A DNA stretch of 64,000 bases from the NCBI GenBank assembly GCA_037953745.1, contig JBAKBP010010364.1:1-64000 (forward strand), read 5' to 3'. The position numbers and the translations under genes were made by a program. The stretch is from Lithodes maja. Lineage: Eukaryota > Arthropoda > Malacostraca > Decapoda > Lithodidae. The notes beneath the pieces were generated by a model, which saw only the letters and a list, made by a program, of their open reading frames with translations, was not told where the DNA came from and did not search any database. Shown one piece after another: positions 21,308 to 33,152 of this stretch. Within the stretch, counting starts at the first letter, position 1. The number at the start of each line of letters is the position of its first letter.

Positions 21308-22576
21308 CTACCCAGGATCATATACCCTTGAACGACCATCTGCAACCACGTTGTCACAACCGGCAATATGGCGTATGTCCAGGTTATATACCAATAACCT
21401 TAGTGACCACCTGGTCAGCCTCATATTCCGATTGTGAAACTGGTCCAAGAACTTGAGAGGGTGATGATCTGTGTAAACTACAACGACCGGACCATAGGCT
21501 GGAACATAGACCTCGAAATGCCTCAGAGCAAGTACAACCGCCAGCAGCTCCTCCTCGACAACAGAGCAGCTCCCCTGGGCCGGATTGAACTTCTCCGAGC
21601 AGAAACGTACAGGATGCTCCAGCCCATCATCGTCCTTTTCCACAAGGACGGCACCAGCCCCCACACCACTAGCCTCCGTTGCTAGTTGGAAAGGTAGGCT
21701 AAAGTCAGGGGCCCTGAGGATCGGGTGAGTGCACAACAGGTGTTTTACTTCCCTAAACACCTTCTCACACTCAGGCGCCCATTTGAACTTCTTATCCTTC
21801 CAGTTATCCTCCACCTGAGCTTGACTGTCCCGTTCTCCTTCTCCACCTTGACTGCTAAACGTCATCACAGGCACAGTGAGAGGCTCAGGGGGGTGCCTCC
21901 CATACTCCTTCATGGGATTAACATGACATAACTGATTGCGCTTCCGTCTGTCTGGAGTGGCTACCAAGTAATCCAGGTCTGATAGCTCCTCCACCACCCT
22001 ATAAGGACCAGCGTACTTCGCGGATAAGGGGTGACCTACAAGGGGCAGTAGAATCAACACTGCCTGACCCACGTGCAACTCCCTGAGTTCAACCTTGAGG
22101 TCGTACCTGTCCTTCCTGAGGGCCTGAGAGCTAGTCAAATTACGGCCAGCCAACTCCAGACTGCGCAACATCCGTTCTCGACTGTTGAGGACACACTTGA
22201 GCATAGAACAAGGTTTTTCTGTGCCCTCCCATACTTCTTCAACCATATGGAGAGGCCCTCTGACACGGTGTCCAAAGACGAGCTCATTAGGGCTGAATCC
22301 CAAACTCTCCCCAGGTACCTCCCGCACAAACAAAACACATGGCAGGCCAAGATCCCAATCCTTCCCACTCTCAAAGCAACAACAACGAAGCACAGATTTC
22401 AAGGCTGAGTGACATCGCTCTAACACACCCTGGCTCTCCGGATGATACGCAGATGACACAACCCCAACAATCTCATGCTGCGGCATTGCTTGAACAAAGA
22501 GGCTAGAAGTGAAGTTGGGTCCCTGGACTGACTGAATCCCCTGCGGGTAACCATACCGGGAAAAATACACTAGCAA
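21308..22576 (-). pseudogene. Gypsy pol remnant: partial integrase followed by RNase H
   Basis: 422 codons. Residues 1 to ~105 are the C-terminal half of the integrase catalytic core. The expected SDQG is SVQG, so the second catalytic Asp is lost, while the Glu in HPESQGVLER is present. Residues ~105-215 give the integrase C-terminal region (SAKYAGPYRVVEEL). After a short linker, RNase H follows from about residue 265: the usual VDAS is TEAS, then VVEEELLAVVLAL, VYTDHHPL and DNVVADGRSRV. There is no RT palm (no YxDD). The frame is open, but the protein cannot be a complete polymerase. The upstream boundary at 22576-22580 marks the deletion joint. Confidence 0.75.
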
Positions 22577-22579
22577 GCT

Positions 22580-24318
22580 TCAGACCACTGTCTTCGCCGA
22601 CCCATTTCTCACAGGGTACGCGTCAGGGTACCTTGTTGCTACATCTTCCGACTGTGCATCACTGTCCTCCTTCAACTCTTTCGTCTTTTTAAGCCCATCC
22701 TCTGCCCCTTCAGGAACAGTTACTGGGTCTTCTCCAGACTCGAAATGTGGTCCTAATAATGAGTCCCCGAGAAGGTCCGTTGATACTAAACTCTCAACCG
22801 CATCAACTTTCAACCCCTTCTCGGTACCCTTCCTCCGCTGATCTAAAGATTGCTGACCAGAATGTGACTCCCTTGATGCAGGATCTCCGGTGACAACACA
22901 TGCCATAGGCTGCACCGGACACTTCTCAACCCACTCCTGCTCCTCCCTACTCACGTCGGCCGGCTTCTCGGCAACGACCAAGGGTGGAGCCTCAGAAATA
23001 GGTCCCGCAAAGTCGTTGCCGAGAAGGCGGTCGACGCCCCCAACAGGTAACTTCTCCACAATTCTTACATCCAGGTCTCGAGTCACACCATCAACTTCCA
23101 CCTTCATTCTTACAAGCGGGTATGACCTTGTCGCATTAACTCCCTGAACCACAACCATCTGCGCCGTATTGACAGGTTTACCAGTGAAATTTCTCAACAG
23201 TGTTTGCGATGCCCCAGTGTCACGCAAAATTTTCACCTCATGTCTTCTACCCCCCCACTCCACACAACCGAGTCCCCTGTGTTCACTAAAGGCATCACGG
23301 ACAGGGAATAAGCCTTCCGGATCCTTCTGCACTGGCAGTGTATTTACCTCGGAAGAAATGCCTCTAACAAACTCCGATGTCCTCTTGAACACTCCAATGC
23401 CGTGAGCAAAAGACACGGCTGCCGGAGGAGGTCGACTAGGGCACTCATTTGCCTTATGACCCTCCTGGTGGCACCTAAAACACATAAATTTCTGTTTCGG
23501 CTTATACTGTGATGTAAAAGGCCCCTGACTTTTCACATACGGTGTGGTGTAAGGTTTGGATTCAGTTTTAGTTTCATGGCTCTTCTGTTTAAATGTGTCA
23601 TTGTTACGGGGAGGGGGAGGATAACGGTCCTTAGCACTTACATCGTACTTCTGTGAGGACCCGCAACCCCGAATCAACGACAGCCGTCGATCAGCCATTT
23701 CTGCTGCTTCGACTAGAGTTCTTGGGTTTTTCTCCTTTAAGTTCAAAGTTAGATCACCGCCCGTGCTCTTAAAGAACTGCTCCAACATCATCAACTGCTT
23801 AATTTCATCAAATGTTGTGACCTTCTCAGATCGGAGCCAGTTCCCCATAGCATCGGACAAGTCCCGGGCGTGTTCCAAAAAGGTGCTATCTCTTCCCTTA
23901 GTTACACCCCGGAACTTCAAACGGTACGTTTCTGGTTGCAGTTCGTAAGCTCTCAGGACAGCCTCCTTGAGATCCTCATACACAATACATACTCCAAAGG
24001 TAACGCATCGTAGGCTTTAAGACCCTTGCCTCTTAATCTAGAGGATACAAGTGCTGCCCATTTATTCTCTGGCCACTGGTGTTCCTGGCATTTCTTCTCA
24101 AAGCGTGCGAAAAATTCTGATACCCCACTCTCATCAAACACCGGAACCAGTTTCCATAAGTGCGAGACAGACTGATCAGGAGCACGGTTACAGTTTAAAA
24201 TTACCGGTGGTCCCCCCAGGGGCAACCCACCCTGATTAACCATTTCACCATACTGCTGTTCCTCAGTCTCGACATTACGTACTGTGTCTCCATTCTCCTC
24301 TGATCCGGTATAAGACAT
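22580..24318 (-). pseudogene. Gypsy Gag and protease
   Basis: Gag starts MSYTGSEENGDTV at 24318 and shifts frame near 23960-23983. The second frame holds the rest of the capsid-like domain (YELQPETYRLKFRGVTKG, MMLEQFFKS), a CCHC zinc knuckle CFRCHQEGHKANEC, and an aspartic protease with DTGASQTLL and later VDRLLGNDF. The frame closes after SAKTVV at 22580. Gag packages the RNA and the protease would cleave the polyprotein. The frameshift could be a ribosomal frameshift site or a mutation; mutation is more likely as it lies within Gag. Confidence 0.7.
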
Positions 24319-24527
24319 GATGGCTCACAAAAATTTCCCACCTCAATATTCAGAAAAGAAGTACCCCAAACCTCAATATACACACAAAAATTCTCGGAAA
24401 TACTCAAGGGCTAAACTATGTTGCAAAACAAATTATTCTTGCTGATCCCCGCAAAATATTCCCCAAAACAACAAATGTTCCCTGCTAATAAATGTAGGTT
24501 CACCAAATCCTAGGTAAGGTCGCCATT

Positions 24528-26187
24528 TGTTACGACTGGGGTTTAAATATATCAGGGCTCTTATTCATTGGACTAGTAATGGCATAAATGCTACAACGGA
24601 AAGCGCTAGATCCAACCTCTGATGTATATTCCCAGTGAACAAAGAACACAAATACTCTACAGAGTTCTATATGCAATAATAGGCTATCAAACTCTCAATA
24701 AATGTGCGTCTACTCTAGGCTTAATGTTATGTGAAAACAGCGTATTACTACCTATAACCGAAGGTGCTTGGTTATGGTATGCAAAGTAAGGTGGTAAGAG
24801 AAGTTACAGCTTACATTACTTTAATCAATAAATGTCAGGCACTCCTGCATGAAAGAAAGTGCACTAAAGTCCTTCAACACTAACAAGGAATCTTCTTTAA
24901 ATGTTAGATACTATAAGATGCTCGTATAGGAAATGGAACCCAAAAAGGCAGGCAGCGGAACAATGCTTGTGCAGGCTATGCACACAAAAAGGCAGAATAT
25001 ATAATGCCGTCGGAGCCAAGAATATCCTAAACACTACAACAATAATAATCGCCACGACAATGCAGTATTCCTATCAACAAAAAGAGCCTAAGTCGTTTGT
25101 GTCTCCATACATCAAACTAGGCTGCGAAATGCTTGTGTAATCATAAATGGGTATGCATAAAAAGAGTAATTAGGTTAATATACTTAATGTCTACGGTGAC
25201 TGATAAAGTCTAGCTAGAGTCAATGATAAGAGATACTGGTGCGCATGGCATGCCGCATAGCCTAGTGCAAATCTCAAGTCTGTGTGTCAAATATTACGTT
25301 ATAATGAAGGGTAGCTCTCTTGAGAAACCTTAATACCGAAGTATTAAGCGTTCTCCTGGCGTACCTCAAAGACAAACAACGAGCTTAGAACAGTGCAGAA
25401 TGGTATAGGCAAAAAGCCCTCATTCGTGCATGCTCTCCTCTCAATGGTACACAGACTAGAATTTACTCAATCAACTCCAGTTCTCAGGTATGTCGTGCAG
25501 CTTTTAACTAAAGCCAGCATTCATAGGAAACAATACCTTATAATATCAGACTCCTAGTCTAGCATTATCTAATCCAGCAGAACACTAATTATTATAGGAA
25601 GCGGCAATATGAAAGCCAACCAATGCTTCGTGATCCACTTATCTTAACAACTAACATACATGGGGTTTCTCAGGTGCGGAGCGGAGGACAGGTAGCAAGG
25701 GAAAAAGATGGATGCATTCTAGAAACCAGATCTGAGGGAGAGAGTGGCGAGGAACTGTATATATACTCGCACTAGCTCGAGGCGCGTGGGAAAAAAACAG
25801 TTACAAGTCCTCTAGCCACTAGCAAGGGAGCTAGCAGCATGGTAAGGACCTCTCTCCACCAACCCCCACGAGGCAGCCAGCCGTAACGTCATCGAGCGGT
25901 ACAAAAACACTGCGCGCTCCCTCTCACTCTGTTCTACTCTCTCTCTCTCTCTCTCCCAGATCCCATCATTACTAGTTAATGATAAAACATATACTTTACA
26001 ATTAAATATATAAAGCCTTGACATGGGTGAAAACAAAGAGCCTTTCTGGACTGCCCATGACACGAGCTTTCATATGAAATAAAGCACACTCTAATACATA
26101 AACTGTAGCCCCATCCACTGCCCTGGCGATCCTAGCGAGTCACTGTAGGACAAGCCATGCGGTTCTAACGGAGTGGTTAACGTCACA
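24528..26187 (-). repeat. LTR (5' LTR in element orientation)
   Basis: 1660 bp, TGTTACG to CGTCACA on the plus strand, matching 19066-20833. Just inside it on the minus strand is AATGGCGACCTTACC, in the position of a primer-binding site. Confidence 0.85.
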
Positions 26188-26875
26188 GACATCACTGCAC
26201 AAATGCTGGACAAGGTGTGCCATGATGTCAGAATCGAACCGGGAACTTCTGCCTATGGACGGATAGCGCTTGGCCCACAAATACTTCAAATGAAGCAAGA
26301 GTGTGGACGTAAGTGCTCAAGGTTTTTGGACGAGGGGACAACAGGCTTTTTTCGACATCAGAATCTTCAACCCAAGAGCACAAACATATCGTGAGCGGAG
26401 GACTCAAGGCGGCATACTTGAGAAACTAAAGTGAGAAGAAACGCGCTTATGAAGAAAGAATTTTGAACAAGGATCAAGAAAGCTTTATTCCTCTGGTCTT
26501 CTCATCGTCGGGAGGAATGGGACCTTCTGCAAGTGTTTTCTATGCCAGATTAGCTGAACAAATATCGGAGAAAAAGCACCAGCATAGAAGCCAAGTCATA
26601 ACTTGGATGAGTTGCCAGCTCTCTTTCTCTCTTCTCAGGTCTGCACTCCTGCTATGTCTCAGGGGTACAAGGTCCTCCCCGCTACAGAGGACAAGAGTAA
26701 GAGACTTTGACTTTGAAATGGTCCTGGCGGAGGGCCGAATTGGGGAACAACTAGGTTGATTGTAGGGAGGTACTGGTACAATAAGATAAACTATAATGTA
26801 ACTAGAAAAAGATAGATTGTTCACAACTTTGTAACTGTCACCTTAATTAAAAAAAAACATAAAATAAAATAGAAG
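26188..26875 (+). pseudogene. R2-like LINE: 3' part after the Gypsy insertion
   Basis: This is the continuation of 16303-19065. Directly after the GACA duplication the frame reads DITAQMLDKVCHDVRIEP, then degrades through several stops, with recognisable IPLVFSSSGGMGPSA and LSFSLLRSALLLCLRG near the end. The region would hold the restriction-like endonuclease; catalytic residues are not readable here because of decay. A poly(A)-like tail lies at about 26849-26875. The reading frame crossing the Gypsy insertion is the main proof of the link. Confidence 0.65.
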
Positions 26876-28105
26876 GAAACATGCTTACATCACTGAAATG
26901 TTTGTGGATATGCAGTAGTGCAAGTAATGGTCACTCCTCTGTAAATCTAAAATGGCTTAAGCATGCGTTACACCATGCCGATTTGAGCACGACTGACCAC
27001 GACCTTTAGTCGTGGTCAGGAGTGCCGACCATCGGTGGAGAGCTTAAACCCTGGATCACTATCGCTCCAAAAGTGAGATATTCATCTATCACTGTTGCAC
27101 ATTTGCTACTGCCACTTTAAAAATCCATATCTCCATAACCATTTGGTATTTTTCATTATCCTTCCTACACAACATTAACCTATCATTCCTTAGTATACTC
27201 TCAGGTTTAAGGCAAAAGTAAGTTATTCTATCATATTTAATTAACAAAATATATATAGCCACAATATATTCAAATACCAGCATCAAATGTGAAAGTTTTG
27301 CAAAATTGGAAATATTTCCTATCAGGTTTCAGAGCCTCTAGTCCAGCATAGGCCTACCCTACCCAAACCAATATGGCCGATCCTGTTAGATTAGGCTTAC
27401 ATGCATATACGGTCGAAATATCATAGACCTAGTTACTATATATGGCTCACAATCTGCCTAAATATGCAAGTATTGCATAAACACAAAAGGTAATTACTTC
27501 CTATCGGGGTTGCACCAATGCAACCGGAAAACTTGCTGAGCTGGAGCTGGAGCGGCGTAGGTCTACTCACCATCGAGGCATGCATCAGACTGCCCTGGCG
27601 CAGTCCGAGAACCAAGATATTGCCCGCCAGGGCTGAGTGGCATGAAAATAATCGTTTTTGCGCATGCGTTGGTTGCCCAAATGCACCCTTGATAGTGCAC
27701 CAGGGTTAAGAATTTGGGGGGGTGAGTTTTGGACGGGACGCAGTATGGATGGCCACGCCGCCTAACGGCGACCTGACGGGGTAGAGCGGCGCCCATGCAG
27801 GACTGAAGGTGAGACCTAGGTCGCCGCTGGAGTGCCGATCTGCGGCGTAGCGCATTGACAACGACCCGACGAACGGCGTCGACAGGAGGTAGGGCGGCGT
27901 CAATATGCATTACTGTGCCGATGGACGGCGACCCCTTCAGTATGGACGCTGATTATTAACTGATTATTTCAGTTAATTCTGTTATTTTATTATTATTATT
28001 AATTTAATTATGTCTTGAATGTTGTTGTTTTTCATTTTTTCTGTAATTAATATACCTAATCTTATATTTTGATGGTTATTGATAATATATTTATTATTTA
28101 ATTAT
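26876..28105. other. No gene seen; hairpin and CpG-dense segment
   Basis: There is no credible coding frame. A perfect 11-bp inverted repeat CTGACCACGAC / GTCGTGGTCAG sits at 26993-27003 and 27009-27019. From about 27700 to 27950 the DNA becomes CpG-dense with many CGCCG strings, unlike its AT-rich surroundings. The same composition resumes beyond the MITE, at 28790-29000. Confidence 0.5.
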
Positions 28106-28109
28106 TTAA

Positions 28110-28771
28110 CCCGCTGAGTGCCAGGGACGTATATATACGTCCTAGGGTGTTGTCATGCCCAGTGCCAGGGATGTATATAATTATGTACCGGTACCTTACC
28201 CTTTTGGCTACCCACCACAAAAATCCCAAATCCCTCCTCCCACCCACTCGCTGACTGTCGGTCCCGTCAGAAGGATAAAAAGGGAAAATCTGTGGCGGCG
28301 AAACGACTTAACCAATCGGTTCCATATTTGTGTGACAAGTCCCTTACCCTTCTGCCTTCCCCCCACCACACCCCCAACCGCCTCCCACCACCCACTTCCA
28401 GCGTATCCGTACGAAGATAAGGAAAAAAAGGAAAATCCGTGGTGGCGAAACTACCTCACCAATCGGCTTCATATTTGTAAAATGAGTCAATTAAGCTTCT
28501 ACCTTCCCCCCCACCATCCCCCAAACCACCCTCCTACCCATACATTCCATACCATAAAAGTCTCTGTAGTCTATAGTGTCTTTTCAGCTACTTTCGGGAC
28601 CATCGGGGACCTGATTTCTGGCAAAAATGGACAAGGGGAGTGTTTTTTTTTACCATTATCCTTCCTTTCTCTCCCAACTTGATAAATTTAGCCAAAAAAA
28701 AAAAAAAAACAAAAAAAAAAAATCGGGCACTGGCAGAAGCAAACCGTCAAAATTGGCTGGCACTCAGCGGG
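28110..28771. mobile_element. TTAA MITE with perfect 15-bp TIRs
   Basis: 662 bp flanked by TTAA (28106-28109, 28772-28775). The ends are CCCGCTGAGTGCCAG and its exact inverse. The subterminal repeat GTGCCAGGGAYGTATATA occurs twice at the left. Interior is CCCACC-rich and carries poly(A) stretches near 28693-28722. The small frames have no domain. A piggyBac-type non-autonomous element is the best reading. Confidence 0.85.
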
Positions 28772-28775
28772 TTAA

Positions 28776-29247
28776 TTATGTCGTTTATTTATATATTGAC
28801 CGTTAGGGCATCGTTGGGTCTCCGCAAGCCGCCGCTGATCCCCGCAGGTTGTTATGGTGACGCCGCCTGACGCAGACCTCATTTCTGGTGCCGTCTGCCG
28901 CCGTGTGACGCCGCACTGGCGCCTACCTTTTCCCGTCAAGCGCCGTCAAGCGCCGTCAAGCGCCGTCAAGCGTCGTAACACGCCATCAGCCTCCCGTCCC
29001 CTTCACGTCCCCATTTTTTGACCTCACTCCACGCCGACTTGATTTTGAAAGTTCGACATGTTGAACTTTTGAGGGGGTATGTGAAGACCCATCCCGACCT
29101 CTTTGTTATGTTGGCAACGGCCCATGATGCGCGGCGACGTAGACCAAGACTGTCCAGGACCCTTAGGTCGCGGACAGTCTTGGCCTCAAATCGGCTAGGT
29201 GTGACGCATGCTTTACTTAAGATTGGGAAAGGGGTGGGACCTCCAAT
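28776..29247. repeat. CpG-dense segment with 10-bp tandem array
   Basis: Continues the CGCCG-rich DNA found before the MITE. Four tandem copies of GCCGTCAAGC or near variants lie at about 28934-28975. No gene is recognised. Confidence 0.6.
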
Positions 29248-30994
29248 GTCCATGCTTCGCTTCCGTAAGTCAGTGTCGGGATTACCACACTGTCATGCAA
29301 GGTCTTCTTCACTTCCATACTGACCACCCAGTTTCTTGTTACTGCTTTTAGCGTTCCTACAACCCTCTTCCCCTGTTGTACCCTCTCCCGCACTTCTTCA
29401 TCCATAGTCCCATCTTTACTCAACACACTGCCCAGATACTTAAAAGAGTTGACGATCTCCATAGCCTGACCGTTCAGCTTCACCTCACACTCTGTGACTT
29501 CACCCCTTTCGAAGACCATAACCTTGCTCTTCCCGCATTTACCTTCAAATTACGTTTTTCGCACACTGTTCCAAACTCATTTACCAGACCCTGCAACTCC
29601 CATTCATTATCACTCATCAGAACTGTATCATCCGCAAACAGCAGTATAGGTAGCTTCCACTCAATTCCTTCCCTTTTCAGCGATACACCAACATCCACTG
29701 CTCTTGATAGTATTTCTTTCATGACTCCATCCATAATATATACAGTAAACAACCACGGGGACATCACACACCCCTGTTTCAAACCAACATTCAGGTCAAA
29801 GAACTCGCTCTGCTCACTCTCCACACGTACTGCCGCCTTTGCACATTCTCTACATGTTTATTTATGACGTTATTTATTTACAAGGCAATAATCTAATGGA
29901 ACTGGTACACCAAATGAACGAAGAAATAGCTAAGGTTTCAACCTGGATTAAATCAAATGGTCTTACACTTAATTTAAATAAAACTCATTATCTTGTGACT
30001 CATTTTACTAGCTATCGATTACCAAATATTGAGATTAAAATAAATAACCATGTAATTAATAAAGTTAATGATGTAAAATTTCTTGTGATTACGATAGATG
30101 GTGGAATGACATGGAAACCTCATATTAATGACATTACCGTAAAATTATCGAAAATTACTGGCATTCTTTACAAAACTAGAGATTCCTTGAATATTGATAA
30201 CTTAAAGCTACTTTACCTTTCTTTGGCTTACCCTCATATAATTTACTGTTCTGCTATCTGGGGAGGAGCAACAAGACTTACCTGGACTCTTTATTCTTGG
30301 CACAAAAGAAAATACTTCGCATAATGACTTACCAATCTTATAATGCTCATACAGGTCCAATATTTAAAGAACATGGTTTACTAAATTTAGGTGATATTTT
30401 GTTTGCTCAGGCAGTGAACTTTGTGTATAAATCTTTAAATGGTCTTGTGTGTTTGGAAGGCGATTTTCATATCATGGTCCATAACTTTAATAGCAGAGGA
30501 GCCCAGGAGTTGCTACGACTCCCATATTGCAGAACATCACATGCACAACGTTGTCTTAGCTATAGGGGAGCTAAATTATGGAACACCCTTAACGAACCAT
30601 TCAGACATGCTGTTTCTATATTTGTGTTAAAAAAGTCTATTAAGAAACACCTTTTAGATCAATACTAAATAGCGATGATTTTATGTAAACCAGTCTATTT
30701 AATTTCTCCATTAGTAGTGTTCATGTAACTACTGTCATACCTATTCTTAAAGACTACTGAAAATAATGAACTAAGTTGATTCTTGCTGATTCCATGATAA
30801 AGCAGGTAATATACTGTAATGTTTTGTATATATTATATTTTTAATAACCGTGTAACCTAGCATTAAATATTTACTTACATCTATAAGGCTAGCTACATAG
30901 AGCTTTTGCTTAGCTAGCTATATATGCCAATCATTCAAATATATGTATTATGATGTATTATTGTATATTACGTATGTACACAATTGGCAATAAA

Positions 30995-31034
<40 letters not shown>

Positions 31035-31183
31035 TTCACTGCTTTCAGCCACTTGCCCTCTACTCCGTATATTCTAAGTACTTTCCACAAACCTTCTCTA
31101 TCCACTCTGTCATAGGCCTTCTCCAAGTCCATAAAGGCAACATACACCCTTTGTTTCTTCTCCACAACACAAATCAGGGTAAA
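29248..31183 (-). pseudogene. RTE LINE fragment (minus), split by a CR1/L2-like LINE
   Basis: Two pieces, 31034-31183 and 29248-29844, match the RT and post-RT part of 50305-53106: KVYVAFMDLEKAYDRV region, then ESEQSEFFDLNVGLKQGC, LLFADDTVLMSDN and SLHDSVVIPTLTYGSEAWTL. The 3' end is lost, as the copy stops at TGGAC near 29248. Small deletions break the frame. About 13 bases of RTE are missing at the split, so the insertion removed target DNA. Confidence 0.8.
29845..31033 (+). pseudogene. CR1/L2-like LINE 3' fragment inserted in RTE
   Basis: Two overlapping frames (29839-30324 and 30297-30668) cover the RT after the catalytic core: WIKSNGLTLNLNKTHYL, FLVITIDGGMTWKPHI, LLYLSLAYPHIIYCSAIWGG and KKILRIMTYQSYNAHTGP, ending near LKKSIKKHLLDQY. 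This is the thumb and C-terminal region typical of the CR1/L2/Rex group. One frameshift separates the two frames, near 30290. A 3' UTR of about 330 bp ends in (AATC)n at 30995-31033. Confidence 0.75.
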
Positions 31184-33150
31184 GTAATTACACAAATAAT
31201 TTGTTACAGAAAATTGAGAAATTTGGAGATTTCTACTAACAGTAAGAAAACATGTTTTTACTGTAATTTGTTTATCAACAAAAGGAATGATTTATTATAA
31301 GTCAAATTTACCAAAATAATTATTAAAGACGGGTAACAAAATGGCTCATTATATGCATTGTTCATTATGTATAGTATATATTGTATTATGACTGTTTATA
31401 TGCGACCACTAAAGCTTACTACGGTACAGCGGTACATCCGGGTAGGCGAGTAAGATGGAAAGAAATACATTCCTTAGAAATGTATTGTTTGCATAACATA
31501 CACTAAATAGTTATTAATAATTATTTCTAGATCAAATTACTAGAATTGCTAATGTCATTTTATGAATGCATTTTGCTTAGCCTAAGATGCAAACTACAGG
31601 TTTTACAATAATACATTCGTCCTAGCAGACATTAGTAAAGTATTGTTTGTGAGAGAGTGGGTACAGCTGAGGCCGCGCCACCCCTTCCCCTATCACATCC
31701 AACCCAAATTATATTCCAGCAGCACTCGCACCCGGGCTGACACCAGTCCGGACACCCCTCTCCCCTACCCAAGGTTACTCCATCACCGGAACTAGTTTGT
31801 TGGAGAGTGAGAGAGAGAGTAATTATAATAATAATAAGTTTATTTCCACCATTAGTGGTTATTCTTGTTACATGATGTACAATATATACAATATGCATTG
31901 GAGAGTGTTTGCCTAAGAGACTAACCCTGTTACATATTGCAGTCAATATTTGACTGCCCATCCTTATTATGTTTAGTACAAACATTGCATACATTACATT
32001 GATAGAGAAGAGGAGAGCTAGATTGGGAGGTAGGGGTTGATCGAGGTGTGGAGGACAGAGGTCGGGGGGGAGGAGGGAGCACAGGTGAGGGTAATTTCCT
32101 GGGTTCAGGCTTTAAGCGTTAATCTCTATACAAAACAGATTGACCTCTCCTCGGTCAAGGTGGCCAGGTGAGGTGAGGTTATGCTCTATACAAAAGATAC
32201 TGGCTGTGCCCAGGTCAAGGGAGATGAGAGTGAGGTACAGTATGTATCTTTAGGGAGAGTGATACCAATAATATTAATATTTATAATGATAGTAATAATA
32301 TTAATACTATTGTAGCTCTGTTCTGTATCATGTTCAACACATCCAGGACAGTGTAGCGCAATCCATGATTGATCGGATCTGGGAATTGTATAACATCATG
32401 AGGCTCTTGGGAATTTGCTTGATGTCTCCTGGATATTAGGAGAGATTGGCTCTTTCGGCTTGAAATTTGCTTTGCCAGATGCGCCCCGGTGTGAGATGTT
32501 TAAATAAAAGAGGAGAGAAAGAGATAGAGTCTTGTATTCATTAGATTAATTGAATAAATGAAAGATAACGTTATAAAAGGAAAGAGGAAGGAAAATAATG
32601 AGCAGGAAATAATTGGTGAAGAGGAGAGAGGTTATTGTTTAGAAGATAGACGGTAGGAGATGTCAAAACACAAACAATGAAGAGAGAGGGAACATATCGG
32701 AAACCAGAAAGTGCAAGGGAAAAACGTGGGGAAACGAGTAATTGAATACAACGAAAGTTTGATAAGTATGATATAATATGATATGGGAAATCATAGTTGG
32801 TAGTGTTATGAGAGGGACGAAAGAGAAAACATAGAAAACAAAAAATTAATACGAAATTGAAAATATATATCTTTTATAGCGTATGGTCCAGTGATAGAAG
32901 ATAAAAGAACGGGCATAGACAGGGAATAAGCACAATATTATAAATAATAAAATGTTTAGGAAAGAGCAGATGGTGTGTAACAGATGAAGTGATAAGATTA
33001 AAATGATGAACGCAACTTGGGAGGTATTGCTTATATAATTTCTAGATCTCAAGTGACGGCGTCTCTTCCGTGGATTGACCTCCCAATCTACCAAGATTGG
33101 AAGCTAAAGCGTCACATTATTCCTTTGCCCCTCAACTTTCTCTTCATAAT
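31184..33150. other. No gene seen
   Basis: AT-rich DNA. At 31825-31990 an (AAT)n run followed by AAGTTTATTTCC looks like the 3' tail of a minus-strand LINE or SINE, similar in layout to 34018-34090, but no coding part is attached. Two GTCAAGG-containing segments near 32150 and 32210 are a short imperfect duplication. The remaining small frames are unsupported. Confidence 0.4.
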
Positions 33151-33152
33151 TG

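Larger units (their letters stand above)
19066..26187 (-). mobile_element. Gypsy LTR retrotransposon, Gmr1-like, RT deleted
   Basis: Full unit with two LTRs and a 4-bp target duplication GACA (19062-19065 and 26188-26191). Removing it joins HDEVRD to ITAQML of the host R2-like LINE in frame. On the minus strand the order is Gag, zinc knuckle, protease, partial integrase, then RNase H at the end. Integrase upstream of RNase H is the order of Gmr1-like Gypsy elements, but the reverse transcriptase that should lie between them is missing, as is the integrase N-terminus. The element could only move in trans. Confidence 0.8.
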
